From Yoonia sp. (GTDB taxonomy: Bacteria; Pseudomonadota; Alphaproteobacteria; Rhodobacterales; Rhodobacteraceae): a stretch of DNA of 64,000 nucleotides. The notes beneath the pieces were generated by a model. The model did no database searches. It was given only the letters and a program-made list of their open reading frames with translations, and was not told the origin of the DNA. The stretch's first letter is position 1, and every line of letters starts with the position of its first letter. Shown piece after piece: positions 20,175 to 30,171 of the stretch. Both the position numbers and the translations under genes were made by a program. The DNA is taken from NCBI RefSeq assembly GCF_030731595.1, contig NZ_JANQTS010000082.1, positions 1 to 64,000 on the forward strand. Direction: 5' to 3'.

Positions 20175-21554
20175 TTAGTGCGCGCCGCGGCCGGTGATGA
20201 CGGCGCGAAAGGTCATTGCGATCAGGATGATGTCGAGCATCACGTTGCGCGACGCGGCATAGGCGAGATCCATGTCGATCATCTGGTCAAAACCGATCTC
20301 GGCCCGGCCAGAGACTTGCCAGACACCCGTGATCCCCGGCTTCACGGCCAAGCGACCATAGGCGCGCGCAGGGTAAGCTGCGACTTCCGAAGGCAGCGCC
20401 GGACGCGGACCGACGATGGCCATTTCGCCGCGCAGGACATTAAGAACCTGCGGCAATTCATCAATCGACAAGCGGCGGATGATTCGGCCAACGCGGGTGA
20501 TCCGCGGATCGGTGCGGGACTTGAAACAGATGCCTTCCCGATCTGATGTTGCCAAGATAGCGGCGCGGCGCTTTTCGGCGTCCGTCACCATCGAGCGGAA
20601 CTTATACATCGAGAACGGTTTGCCATCCTTGCCGATGCGGGTCTGCTTAAAGAATACCGGTCCCTTGCTTTCGACCTTGATGGCGATGGCCGTCGCAAGA
20701 AAGACAGGGGCCAGCGCAACGACTGCCGCAGTTGCGACTGTGACATCAAGCGCCTTGCTCGCAACCGAAGCCGTCTTGACCTGCTTGAGCGTGTTCATTC
20801 CCGCATGTGCAAGAAACGTGACGTTGCCAAGAAGATAGCGCTTGGCCATCCTGCGTGGCTCCATGGCGAGGCGCCAAACCCATTCGGATTTGACCTTGCG
20901 CACGATCTTGGGCGCACGAACCACGTTACCGGCCAGAAAATCAAGCGCGGCGCCAACACCCATTGTCAGGTCTGCATTGATGCGGCGCACGTTACGCTGC
21001 AACCACAATTCCTGCATCGGCACCCCAAGGGCGACCAGAACGATATCAGCTTTGCGCGCGTTGATGTCTGCAACCACAGCCTCTTCGTCAGCGGCCTCGT
21101 CATAGCCATTGCGCGTGCCAGCAACGATCAAGTTCGGGATCTGTTGCAGCAACGTCTGGGCGGCACGTTCGGCGGTGCCCGGCTTGCCACCGAAAAGATA
21201 GACCGATTTGCCCATCTTGGCTGCTTCCGCCAGCAAGGCAGGTACAAGGTCAGTCCCGTTCAGGTTTGCTGTCAGGTCTTGACCTGTCATTTTTGCGGCC
21301 AGCGCGACGCCGATCCCGTCAGGCAGCAGCAGATCCGCGCTGCGCACTGCGCTTGCATATTGCGGATGGCTCCGCATCATGTTGCAGCAATGCGCGTTCA
21401 TGAAATAGACGCGACGGCGGCCGGGGGCCAGAAGATCTGCAATAACGGTGTTGCTGTCAGCATCCACCAGAGCAAGATCGAGTGAGGGAAGATAGTTTCC
21501 GGTTAGCTTGCGTGTAATCGGTGTCGGTGCGGTGTCGAAAGTTGCGTGCTTCAT
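20175..21554 (-). CDS. Fusion of WecG/TagA-type glycosyltransferase (N-term) and polyprenyl-phosphate sugar-1-phosphate transferase (C-term)
   Basis: N-term FMNAHCCNMMRSHPQYASAVRSADLLLPDGIG, C-term GPVFFKQTRIGKDGKPFSMYKFRSM..RLSIDELPQVLNVLRGEMAIVGPRPALP. Confidence 0.88.
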   Translation of the reverse strand: MKHATFDTAPTPITRKLTGNYLPSLDLALVDADSNTVIADLLAPGRRRVYFMNAHCCNMMRSHPQYASAVRSADLLLPDGIGVALAAKMTGQDLTANLNGTDLVPALLAEAAKMGKSVYLFGGKPGTAERAAQTLLQQIPNLIVAGTRNGYDEAADEEAVVADINARKADIVLVALGVPMQELWLQRNVRRINADLTMGVGAALDFLAGNVVRAPKIVRKVKSEWVWRLAMEPRRMAKRYLLGNVTFLAHAGMNTLKQVKTASVASKALDVTVATAAVVALAPVFLATAIAIKVESKGPVFFKQTRIGKDGKPFSMYKFRSMVTDAEKRRAAILATSDREGICFKSRTDPRITRVGRIIRRLSIDELPQVLNVLRGEMAIVGPRPALPSEVAAYPARAYGRLAVKPGITGVWQVSGRAEIGFDQMIDMDLAYAASRNVMLDIILIAMTFRAVITGRGAH

Positions 21555-21704
21555 CTGCGAAATCCTGTTTGCGTGTTCGATTTGCGTCTTGATCAACGAA
21601 AACAGGCATTTGGCTCAACTGAGCAGCAGGATATGCAGCGGTGGCAAGTGGAAGAAATTAACCACGTTCGAACATGGTGAACAGCAACATGGTTAACAAC
21701 AACT

Positions 21705-21731
21705 ACCCAATTGGGTTAACCAACTAACCAT
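21705..21731. promoter_or_regulatory. Regulatory region with ACCCAATTGGGT palindrome and CTAACCAT motif
   Basis: Perfect 12-bp palindrome 21705-21716 plus GGGTTAACC and CTAACCAT in the intergenic region upstream of the LuxR-type regulator. Confidence 0.4.
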
Positions 21732-21804
21732 ATTTTCACTCATTTACGCCCTTGTACGGCCAAAGTTACAACCTACAGTGATCTCAACAACTAAGGAACA
21801 CGCG

Positions 21805-22419
21805 ATGCGTATACTGATTGCGGACGATCATGATCTCTTGCGGGATACGCTTGTCCTGTTTCTTGAAGGGGCCGGCGACATTCAGACTGCCGCCGTGGGG
21901 ACCTTTGGCGAAGCATGTATCGAGATGGAAAAGGGTGAACCCTTTGATCTTGTCCTGCTGGATTACAACATGCCCGGTATGAACGGGCTCGAAGGCCTCA
22001 GGACCGCGATTGCCTTGGGCGCCGGCCAGCGTGTTGCCCTTATTTCTGGAGAAGCAACAAAGCAGATCGCCGAACAGGCGCTAGAGGCAGGCGCCGCCGG
22101 GTTCGTGCCAAAGTCGCTGCCGGCCAAATCTCTTGTGAACGCGGTCAAGTTCATGGCGATGGGCGAGCAATACGCCCCCATTGATTTCATGACTGCCGTC
22201 GAAGAGGTTCATCAGAACCCGCTGGCCGAAAAATTGACGGACCGCGAGATGCAAGTCTTGAAGGGCCTGACAGAGGGCAAGTCCAATAAGGAAATTGCCC
22301 GCGATCTGGACATCCAAGAGCCAACGGTCAAACTGCATATGAAGACGCTCTATCGCAAGGTTGGTGCCGCCAACCGGACCCAAGCCGCACTGATTGCGCG
22401 CGAAGCGGGACTTTTTTGA
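21805..22419 (+). CDS. Two-component response regulator, NarL/LuxR family
   Basis: REC (LIADDHDLLRD..LLDYNMPGMNG) plus LuxR HTH (LTDREMQVLKGLTEGKSNKEIARDLDIQEPTVKLHMKTLYRKVG); start at ATG 21805. Confidence 0.93.
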   Translation: MRILIADDHDLLRDTLVLFLEGAGDIQTAAVGTFGEACIEMEKGEPFDLVLLDYNMPGMNGLEGLRTAIALGAGQRVALISGEATKQIAEQALEAGAAGFVPKSLPAKSLVNAVKFMAMGEQYAPIDFMTAVEEVHQNPLAEKLTDREMQVLKGLTEGKSNKEIARDLDIQEPTVKLHMKTLYRKVGAANRTQAALIAREAGLF

Positions 22420-22420
22420 T

Positions 22421-22436
22421 CTATCCGATCGGATAG
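22421..22436. promoter_or_regulatory. 16-bp perfect palindrome CTATCCGATCGGATAG
   Basis: Read directly; intergenic between luxR-type gene and wzz-like gene; near-identical CTATCCTTTCGGATAG at 19231-19246. Confidence 0.5.
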
Positions 22437-22526
22437 GGTCCGTCCCGAATGCTTTAACCAGTTAACCATCCGCGCGGATGATGGGATCGGCCTGTTTCGC
22501 TAAGACATCGGCAAAGGAGATTTCCG

Positions 22527-23972
22527 ATGCGGATTGAAGCGACACTGCCAATTGCGGCACCCAGAACCAAAAAGCCCCGTGGCGGCTTCGTGCGTCGCGC
22601 CCTGATGGGTGGGCGACTAAGCGATTTGGGACGCTTGCCGCGCTACATGGCTTTCGCGCTTCTTGGCTGCGGACTGATCTGGGCACCGATCACCGGATAT
22701 CTCAAGACAGCCCCGCTGAGCTATAAATCAAGCACCTCATTGATCTTGCCGGGCTCCGGTGCGTCAGCCTCGTTGAACCTGAGCGGGATCGGACAGGCCT
22801 CGTCTTATGCAAGTTCGGCCTTTGCCAGCAGTGCGGTCAGCCCCACAGAAACCTACAAGCGGCTTCTGAACGCAGACCGTATTCTGGCAGCTGCAGCGCA
22901 ATCGCTTGGTATCGAACAGTATCAGCTGGGATCACCACGGGTTCAACTGGTGGATCAAACCAGCCTGATCCATGTCGAAATGACGGGACGCAGCCCTGTT
23001 GAAGCCCAAGCCCGAGCCAATGCCATTCTGGATGCATTCTTTACCGAACTTGACGCCCTGCGCTCTGACGAGGTCAGCACGCGCGAATACAGTGGCTTGC
23101 AAGCGATCGCCGATTATCGCGATTCCGTGGCCAGTACCCGCAGCGAGATCGCCAGTCTGCAAAATGAAAGCGGGCTGTTGTCCGTCGCCCAATACGCGGC
23201 CTTGGTTGACCGTCACCTGATGCTTGAGGCGCAAGTTCTGGACCGCGCAGCCTTGCTGAGCGAAAAGTCCGCCGCCGTCGCGCGCCTTGAGGCAAAACTG
23301 GGTCTCGACGTGCAAATCGCAGCGGCGACGCTGAAACTCTTTGCTGACAGCGGCTATCTGGCCTTGCTTGCTGAAACGTCCCGTTTCGAAGCGGAACTGG
23401 CCGAGGCAACCGCCCACTATGGCACGCGGCACCCCGAAGTGCAGGCCGCCCAAGACAGCCGTGACACGGCTTTGCACGCAGCATTGGGCCTGGCGCAAAG
23501 GATTACGGGCCTGCCCGCCGACAGGGTAGCACAGCTTGATCTCGCGCCACAGGGCGCGCGCGCAGAGCTTTTGGCAGAATTGCTCCGCATGGACGCCGAA
23601 CGCGCGGGCGCTGCGGAAGAACACGCCACTTTGCTGGACAGACTGGAGAACAGTCAGGCCGATCTGAATGCAAAAGCGGCAGCGGCATCCGAATTGCAAG
23701 ACCTGGAACGCGACTTTTCCGTGGCCGAAGCGGTCTTTGCCTCGGCCATTGCCCGCGCGCAATCCAGCAAGTCTGACGTCTACGCGTCCTATCCGCTTGT
23801 GCAGGTGCTGGAAAACCCGTCCTTGCCGGAACGCCCGTCATCACCCAACCGCAAGCTTGCTTTTGCTGCCGGCATCGCCGCGACCTTCATGCTCTTTGTC
23901 AGCTTGATCATGGGTTGGGTCCGACTGGCTGTCATCAGCCGCCTTCTGCACCAGCCATCAGGCGCCAAGTGA
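22527..23972 (+). CDS. Polysaccharide co-polymerase / chain-length determinant (Wzz/GumC-like, no kinase domain)
   Basis: N- and C-terminal TM, coiled-coil periplasmic region, C-terminal NPSLPERPSSPNRKLAFAAG. Confidence 0.85.
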   Translation: MRIEATLPIAAPRTKKPRGGFVRRALMGGRLSDLGRLPRYMAFALLGCGLIWAPITGYLKTAPLSYKSSTSLILPGSGASASLNLSGIGQASSYASSAFASSAVSPTETYKRLLNADRILAAAAQSLGIEQYQLGSPRVQLVDQTSLIHVEMTGRSPVEAQARANAILDAFFTELDALRSDEVSTREYSGLQAIADYRDSVASTRSEIASLQNESGLLSVAQYAALVDRHLMLEAQVLDRAALLSEKSAAVARLEAKLGLDVQIAAATLKLFADSGYLALLAETSRFEAELAEATAHYGTRHPEVQAAQDSRDTALHAALGLAQRITGLPADRVAQLDLAPQGARAELLAELLRMDAERAGAAEEHATLLDRLENSQADLNAKAAAASELQDLERDFSVAEAVFASAIARAQSSKSDVYASYPLVQVLENPSLPERPSSPNRKLAFAAGIAATFMLFVSLIMGWVRLAVISRLLHQPSGAK

Positions 23973-25237
23973 TGGATCACAATCCGATCGAGCGGTTTGT
24001 CTACAAGACACTCACCCTGACATGGCCTCTTTATGCGGTGGGCGCACTCTATGTGGTGGGCCCCGTCATCGCCTGGCTTTTGGGCGGTTTGGCCGTCTTG
24101 GTCTTGTACCTTGGACCGGCAGTGCGCGCCGATATGCGCGCGACCGGACCAATCCCGCCTGTGGTCTGGGGCTGGATCGCGGGTATGGCTGTCATGTTGG
24201 TTGCCTTATGGATTGGACATGCGGACTGGGGATTGGGGCTCAAGCAAACCATCAAATCCTCCATCGGCTGGGCAAAAGGGTGGGCGCTCTTGGCGCTCTT
24301 TCCACTTGCAGGGGCGATCCTGCCGATCCGGCGCGAGGTCTTGGTGCGCGCGCAGTGCGTCGTGGGCCTGTGGACATTGATCCTTGCGCCGATTTTGCTG
24401 GTTGCGCCCTTTGCCGGGTTGCCCGAACGGATTTTCACCTCGCCGCTCAGAGCCGTCGGTGGTCCGGGGCCAGAGTATTTCACAGTTTATTTTTTCACTT
24501 GGGATCCTGCCAGCATGACACCGCGCTGGCAGTTCTTTGCGCCATGGTCGCCCTTTGCCGCCCTGCTTGGCTTGATCATGATCCTGTTCGCGCTGGAAGA
24601 GAAATCAATCAAATGGCGCGCAATCGGCGTGACCGCGGGGATGCTGATGATCTTTGCCAGCAAATCGCGGATGGGCCTTGTCGGTCTTGTCGCCTGCACC
24701 ATCGGTCCGCGCATGATGTCGCTTTTGTTGCGCGGGTGGGCTTGGCAGGTTGGTGCCGGATTGGCGGCCTCTTTGGCGGTGATTGGCGCCAGCTTGGCTA
24801 CGGCTGCAACAAATGCGGTGGCAACGTTCAAAGGCGCGCGCGCCGATAGCACCCGTGTGCGCGAACTGCTTCAGCGTATCGCCGCCGAACGCTGGGAAAA
24901 CGACGCCTATTGGTTCGGTCATGGCACTGTCCATCCGGGCTCTCACGCTGTGGAATACATGCCGATCGGCAGCCATCACACGTGGTTTGGTCTGCTATTT
25001 GTCAAAGGTCTGGTCGGGCTGTTCAGCCTTCTGGTGCCATTTGTCTGGCAAACGCTGCTTGCGATGAAAGATGCGACACTCTCGCCTCGGGGGTATCTGC
25101 CGATGGGGATCATGATGACACTGACCCTCTTGTCCTTTGGCGAGAACATCGAAATCCAAGCGTATCTTCTTTGGCCCGCTTTGTTGATCCTGGGTGTGCA
25201 TGCAAGAGAATTGCGAGACACACAAGAGACGCCTTAA
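23972..25237 (+). CDS. O-antigen ligase/polymerase-like membrane protein (Wzy/WaaL-like)
   Basis: Multi-TM with HNTW-like motif GSHHTWFGLLFVKGLVG; TGATG overlap with the wzz-like gene. Confidence 0.7.
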   Translation: MDHNPIERFVYKTLTLTWPLYAVGALYVVGPVIAWLLGGLAVLVLYLGPAVRADMRATGPIPPVVWGWIAGMAVMLVALWIGHADWGLGLKQTIKSSIGWAKGWALLALFPLAGAILPIRREVLVRAQCVVGLWTLILAPILLVAPFAGLPERIFTSPLRAVGGPGPEYFTVYFFTWDPASMTPRWQFFAPWSPFAALLGLIMILFALEEKSIKWRAIGVTAGMLMIFASKSRMGLVGLVACTIGPRMMSLLLRGWAWQVGAGLAASLAVIGASLATAATNAVATFKGARADSTRVRELLQRIAAERWENDAYWFGHGTVHPGSHAVEYMPIGSHHTWFGLLFVKGLVGLFSLLVPFVWQTLLAMKDATLSPRGYLPMGIMMTLTLLSFGENIEIQAYLLWPALLILGVHARELRDTQETP

Positions 25238-25308
25238 CCCGTCAGGGCAGCGGGCAGCAGCCTTGCGTCGGCCCCTTGCGTTGCACGTTCAACCTGTAGC
25301 CGAGCGCA

Positions 25309-26010
25309 TCAGTTTTGCGCGGCAACCTGATATCCTGGCGCAGCCACGGACTGAACTGTGGTGATCGGGTCTTGCCCGATCCACGTGGTGCGCTCGATCA
25401 CCAGCAATGCGCTTTCGGCACTGGTCGCAAGATATCTGGCACTCTCGCCCTGGGCTATCACGGCATAAAACCGCACATCGACGCGACTGTAAGGTTTGTT
25501 GTGGACCAGCCATTCGTTGGCGCTCTGAACCTGTAGATCCACATCCAGTATACCCGGTGTCGATCTGGTATCGACCCAGCGATCCTCGAAGATAAAGGGG
25601 CGATTATCTGCCAGATGCAGCGCCTTGACGTGCAACATCGGGACGGGCTGCTGGATACCAAGCCGGGCCATTACCGGAATTGGCGTCTCTTCCATCTCAC
25701 GGCTGATCAGTTGGTAATCATACTTGCGGCCCTGCTGTTCCACCTCGCGCCGCGTGATCGGAATGTCGAATGTCGCACGGGTCACAGGATCGGCCCTGAC
25801 ATGGGTGCCGCCTTTGCGTTTGCGCTCGACCAGACCCATCTGCGACAGGTCCTGCATCGCGCGATGGACCGTGGTGCGCGCGCAGCCCAGTTCTTGCGCG
25901 ATATCTTCATCCCGCGGCAGCCTGTCACCGGGCGCATAGGTACGGTCAAGGATACGGGTGCGGATCGTCTCGCGCACATCCATCCACGACAGGCGCAGGG
26001 GGGCGGTCAA
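25309..26010 (-). CDS. hutC: GntR/HutC-family histidine utilisation repressor
   Basis: GntR wHTH (GDRLPRDEDIAQELGCARTTVHRAMQDLSQMGLVERKRKGGTHV) plus UTRA domain; ATGA overlap with hutF. Confidence 0.9.
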   Translation of the reverse strand: MTAPLRLSWMDVRETIRTRILDRTYAPGDRLPRDEDIAQELGCARTTVHRAMQDLSQMGLVERKRKGGTHVRADPVTRATFDIPITRREVEQQGRKYDYQLISREMEETPIPVMARLGIQQPVPMLHVKALHLADNRPFIFEDRWVDTRSTPGILDVDLQVQSANEWLVHNKPYSRVDVRFYAVIAQGESARYLATSAESALLVIERTTWIGQDPITTVQSVAAPGYQVAAQN

Positions 26011-27374
26011 ATCCGTGTCTCCAGCTGGCGCATCGTGGCCTTGAAATCCGCGACAATCGCCGCGCGCCGGACATGCTGCCCGTCTTGCACGACATGACGC
26101 CCGGCACTCCAGACATCCCGCACGCAGGACTGCCCGCCGCCACCAAAGATCAAACTATCAAGGGTGGCATCACCGCTGCGGTTGCAGAGCCATTCGTTAT
26201 CATCATCCAGCCCCAGAAGGTCCGCCCAGGCGCCCGCCGCGATCCGGCCACTGTCGCGCCCGCCCGCCTGTGCGCCGCCTTTGGCCGCAGCCTCGAACAA
26301 AACCCGCCCGGTCGAGCGGTCCGGCATCGCCAATGCGGCGCGGGACAGGTCGCGCAGACGTTGCGAATATTCCAGTGTCTTGAGTTCCTCGAAGAGCGAA
26401 ATATGCACGTTGGAATCAGAGCCGAAACCAATTGTCCCGCCCTGCCCCAAAAAGGTCGTGCCGTTGAATATCCCGTCACCAAGGTTCGCCTCGGTCAGCG
26501 GACACAGGCCCGCGACGGCACCCGTTGCTGCGAGCGCCGTGGTTTCGTTGTCGGTCATCTGGGTGCAGTGGATCAGGCACCAGCGGTCATCGACCGCGTG
26601 ATTATTGAGCAGCCACTCGGTCGGGCGGGCCTGCAGATGGGCCAGCACCTCGTCCACTTCAGCCACCTGCTCGGCCAGATGCATATGGATCGGGCCGGAA
26701 GTGGCCTGCGCCAATATCTGGGACAGGCCCGCAGGATCGACGGCGCGCAGCGAATGCGGGGCCATGCCGATATCATAATCCGCAGGGGCAGCAGCGACAG
26801 TGGCACGCGCCTGCCCATGCAGCCGCAGAAACCGGTCCGGATCGTTGCCAAAACGCTGCTGCCCGCCGTTGAGCGGACGCAGGTCACAGCCACCAAACTG
26901 ATACTGCACCGGCAAAAGGGTGAGCCCGATGCCCGCTGTACCCGCAGCCGCCACGATCCGATCAGACATTTCAGCAAGGTTGGCATAAGGCACACCCCCG
27001 ACACCGTGGTGCAGGTAATGGAATTCGGCGACCGCGCCATAGCCCGCCTCCAGCATCTCCATAAAGACAAGACCGGCAATCGCTTCGACCTGATCCGGGG
27101 TCAACTGATCCAGGAATTTGTACATCAACCGCCGCCAGCTCCAGAAGCTGTCGCGCGGGTCAGGGCCACGCGCCTCGGTCAGCCCCGCCATGGCGCGCTG
27201 GAACGCATGGCTGTGCAGGTTCAGCGGTGCAGGCAAAAGGACAGGGATGCGGTGATCGGGCGTCCGGCTTTGCGGGGTGACCGCTGCGATTCGACCCAGT
27301 CCGTCAATGGTCACCTCAAGATCGCTTTGCCAGCCCTGCGGGGTAAGCACCTGTTTTGCATGGATGATCTGCAC
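26007..27374 (-). CDS. hutF: Formimidoylglutamate deiminase
   Basis: Amidohydrolase HSHAFQRAMAGLTE, HMHLAEQ, GFGSDSNVHIS; hut context. The ATG-first ORF extends to 27410 but a TTG/GTG start at 27374-27377 is more likely. Confidence 0.88.
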   Translation of the reverse strand: MQIIHAKQVLTPQGWQSDLEVTIDGLGRIAAVTPQSRTPDHRIPVLLPAPLNLHSHAFQRAMAGLTEARGPDPRDSFWSWRRLMYKFLDQLTPDQVEAIAGLVFMEMLEAGYGAVAEFHYLHHGVGGVPYANLAEMSDRIVAAAGTAGIGLTLLPVQYQFGGCDLRPLNGGQQRFGNDPDRFLRLHGQARATVAAAPADYDIGMAPHSLRAVDPAGLSQILAQATSGPIHMHLAEQVAEVDEVLAHLQARPTEWLLNNHAVDDRWCLIHCTQMTDNETTALAATGAVAGLCPLTEANLGDGIFNGTTFLGQGGTIGFGSDSNVHISLFEELKTLEYSQRLRDLSRAALAMPDRSTGRVLFEAAAKGGAQAGGRDSGRIAAGAWADLLGLDDDNEWLCNRSGDATLDSLIFGGGGQSCVRDVWSAGRHVVQDGQHVRRAAIVADFKATMRQLETRI

Positions 27375-27445
27375 CAAGACAACTCCGTTGACTTTATTAA
27401 GTATGCACATATTAATAATAAGTAGGTTTATTGCAAGGAATCTCT

Positions 27446-28648
27446 ATGCCCGCCCCCTTTGTCTTGACCGGACTTGCGGCCGCCACGATGGCCCCCGATG
27501 CGGGCGGCTATGGGCTGATCCGGGATGCGGCGATTGCCGTGGCGGATGGGCTGATTGCCTGGGTGGGTCCGGCGACTGACCTGCCCGCCGCGTTTGCGGG
27601 GATCATGCAGCAGACCTATGACGGGCGGCTGGTGACTCCTGCCTTGATTGATTGCCATACCCATATCGTCCACGGCGGCAACCGCGCCCGCGAATTCGAG
27701 ATGCGGTTGAACGGGGCAAGCTACGCAGAAATCGCCCGCGCAGGCGGCGGGATCATTTCGACAGTGACCGCGACCCGCAGCGCCAGCATGGAAGACCTGC
27801 TGGCCAGCGCCCTGCCCCGTGTGGATGCGCTGATCGCCCAAGGTGTGGGCGTCGTTGAAATCAAATCCGGCTATGGACTGGAGAGCGCGACCGAATTGCG
27901 GATGCTGCGCGCCGCGCGCAGACTGGCCGATCTGCGGCCGATCCGCGTTGTGACCAGTTTTCTGGGGGCCCATGCGGTGCCTGTGGGCATGGATGCCGAC
28001 CACTATATCGACACCGTTTGCATTCCAACACTCGCCGCCGCCCATGCCGAAGGGCTGGTCGATGCGGTCGACGGCTTTTGCGAAGGCATCGCCTTTGACC
28101 CAGACCAGATTGCCCGCGTCTTTGACGCAGCAAACGCCCTTGGACTGCCGGTGAAACTCCACGCCGAGCAACTTAGCCACAGCGGCGGCACGGCATTGGC
28201 GGCCCGCTACGGTGCCTTGTCCGCTGACCATGTGGAATATGCGACGGCTGCCGATGCCGCAGCCCTTGCCGCCGCCGGCACCGTGGCCGTCCTGCTGCCC
28301 GGTGCGTTCTATACCATCCACGAAACGCAGGCCCCGCCGGTTCAGGCGTTCCGCGACCATCGCGTGCCGATGGCCGTGGGGACAGACTGGAACCCCGGAT
28401 CATCGCCGCTCGGATCGCTTTTGCTGGCGATGAACATGGCCTGCACCCTGTTCCGCATGACCCCCGCCGAGGCGCTTGCCGGCACCACACGCCATGCCGC
28501 GCGCGCGCTCGGGCTGACCGATTGCGGTGTGATCGCACCCGGGATGCGGGCCGATCTTGCGATCTGGAACGTCGCTGATCCGGCCGAGCTCTCCTATGGC
28601 ATCGGCATCACCCCCCTTCATTCCCGCATTTTCGGAGGTGTCGCGTGA
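27446..28648 (+). CDS. hutI: Imidazolonepropionase
   Basis: [35 protein letters not shown]. Confidence 0.95.
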   Translation: MPAPFVLTGLAAATMAPDAGGYGLIRDAAIAVADGLIAWVGPATDLPAAFAGIMQQTYDGRLVTPALIDCHTHIVHGGNRAREFEMRLNGASYAEIARAGGGIISTVTATRSASMEDLLASALPRVDALIAQGVGVVEIKSGYGLESATELRMLRAARRLADLRPIRVVTSFLGAHAVPVGMDADHYIDTVCIPTLAAAHAEGLVDAVDGFCEGIAFDPDQIARVFDAANALGLPVKLHAEQLSHSGGTALAARYGALSADHVEYATAADAAALAAAGTVAVLLPGAFYTIHETQAPPVQAFRDHRVPMAVGTDWNPGSSPLGSLLLAMNMACTLFRMTPAEALAGTTRHAARALGLTDCGVIAPGMRADLAIWNVADPAELSYGIGITPLHSRIFGGVA

Positions 28649-30171
28649 CACAAACCCTCACTCCCGGCACAACGACACTGGCACAGCTAGAGACACTCTG
28701 GCGCGGTGATGGCCCTGTGGCCCTTGATCCCGCAGCCCGCAGCGCGGTTGAAGCTTCTGCAGCACTTGTCGCCAAGGCCGCCAAAGGTGAAGCGCCGGTT
28801 TACGGGATCAACACGGGCTTTGGTAAACTCGCCTCTGTGCGGATTGCGCCCGACGACACTGAAACCCTGCAACGCAACCTGATCCTGTCGCATTGCTGTG
28901 GCGTGGGCGAACCGCTGGAGCCTGCAACCGTCCGCCTGATGATGGCGCTGAAACTGCTCTCGCTCGGGCGCGGCGCATCGGGCGTGCGTTGGGAAATTTG
29001 CGACCAGATCGCCCAAATGCTGACGCGCGGCGTACTGCCAGTGATCCCCGTGCAGGGGTCGGTCGGGGCCTCGGGTGATCTGGCACCGCTGGCGCATATG
29101 GCCGCAGTGATGATCGGCGCGGGCGAGGCCGTGTTTCAGGGCCAAACCATGGCGGGCGGCGATGCGCTGCAACAGGCAGGTATGGCACCGATCGTGCTGG
29201 GGCCGAAAGAAGGGCTGGCACTCATCAACGGCACCCAGTTTTCAACGGCTGCCGCTCTTGCGGGGCTTTTCGAAGGCTGGCGCGCCGCGCGGGCCGCGAT
29301 TGTCACCTCGGCCCTGTCCACCGATGCGATCATGGGGTCGACCGCGCCCTTGAACCCGGCCATTCACGCCCTGCGCGGGCATCAAGGCCAGATTGACGTG
29401 GCCTCTGCCATGTCGCGCCTGCTGGACGGTAGCATCATCCGCGAAAGCCACCGCGAAGGCGATACCCGCGTGCAAGACCCCTATTGCATCCGCTGCCAAC
29501 CGCAGGTGACGGGTGCCGCGATAGACCTCTTGCGCTTTGCGGGACGCACCTTGGAGATCGAGGCGAATGCCGTCACCGACAACCCCTTGGTGATCGCTAA
29601 CACCGGCGAAATCCTGTCGGGGGGCAATTTCCATGCCGAACCCGTGGCCTTTGCTGCCGACCAGATTGCGCTCGCCCTTGCTGAAATCGGTGCAATAGCG
29701 CAGCGCCGTGTGGCCCTGATGGTGGACCCGACGCTGTCATTTGATCTGCCGCCGTTTCTGACGCCCGAACCGGGCCTGAACTCTGGCCTGATGATCGCCG
29801 AAGTCACCACCGCCGCCTTGATGAGCGAGAACAAGCATCTGGCGAATCCTTGTTCGACCGATAGCACCCCGACATCGGCCAATCAGGAAGATCACGTCAG
29901 CATGGCGGCCCATGGTGCGCGGCGTTTGCATCGGATGACCGCCAATCTGTCCGTCATCTTGGGGATCGAGGCGATCTGCGCTGCCCAAGGCATCGAACAA
30001 CGCGCGCCGCTTGTTACATCGGCACCTTTGCAAGGCGCCATGGCCTGCCTGCGCGCGGTCGTTCCCAGCTTGCAGCAAGACCGCTACCTTGCCCCCGATA
30101 TCAAGGCCGCCGCCGCCTGCGTGGCCGATGACAGCCTTGCCATGGCCGCAGGCGTGGACATCGTGCTATGA
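28645..30171 (+). CDS. hutH: Histidine ammonia-lyase
   Basis: MIO-forming [26 protein letters not shown]. Confidence 0.97.
   Translation: MTQTLTPGTTTLAQLETLWRGDGPVALDPAARSAVEASAALVAKAAKGEAPVYGINTGFGKLASVRIAPDDTETLQRNLILSHCCGVGEPLEPATVRLMMALKLLSLGRGASGVRWEICDQIAQMLTRGVLPVIPVQGSVGASGDLAPLAHMAAVMIGAGEAVFQGQTMAGGDALQQAGMAPIVLGPKEGLALINGTQFSTAAALAGLFEGWRAARAAIVTSALSTDAIMGSTAPLNPAIHALRGHQGQIDVASAMSRLLDGSIIRESHREGDTRVQDPYCIRCQPQVTGAAIDLLRFAGRTLEIEANAVTDNPLVIANTGEILSGGNFHAEPVAFAADQIALALAEIGAIAQRRVALMVDPTLSFDLPPFLTPEPGLNSGLMIAEVTTAALMSENKHLANPCSTDSTPTSANQEDHVSMAAHGARRLHRMTANLSVILGIEAICAAQGIEQRAPLVTSAPLQGAMACLRAVVPSLQQDRYLAPDIKAAAACVADDSLAMAAGVDIVL

Noticed and set aside
22433-22440. GATAGGGTCC shared with 19222-19230 considered as a mobile-element end
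   Set aside because: No transposase, no target duplication; better explained as part of a shared regulatory motif.
26073-27425. 450-aa + strand ORF antisense to hutF
   Set aside because: Shadow ORF; hutF motifs on opposite strand are clear.
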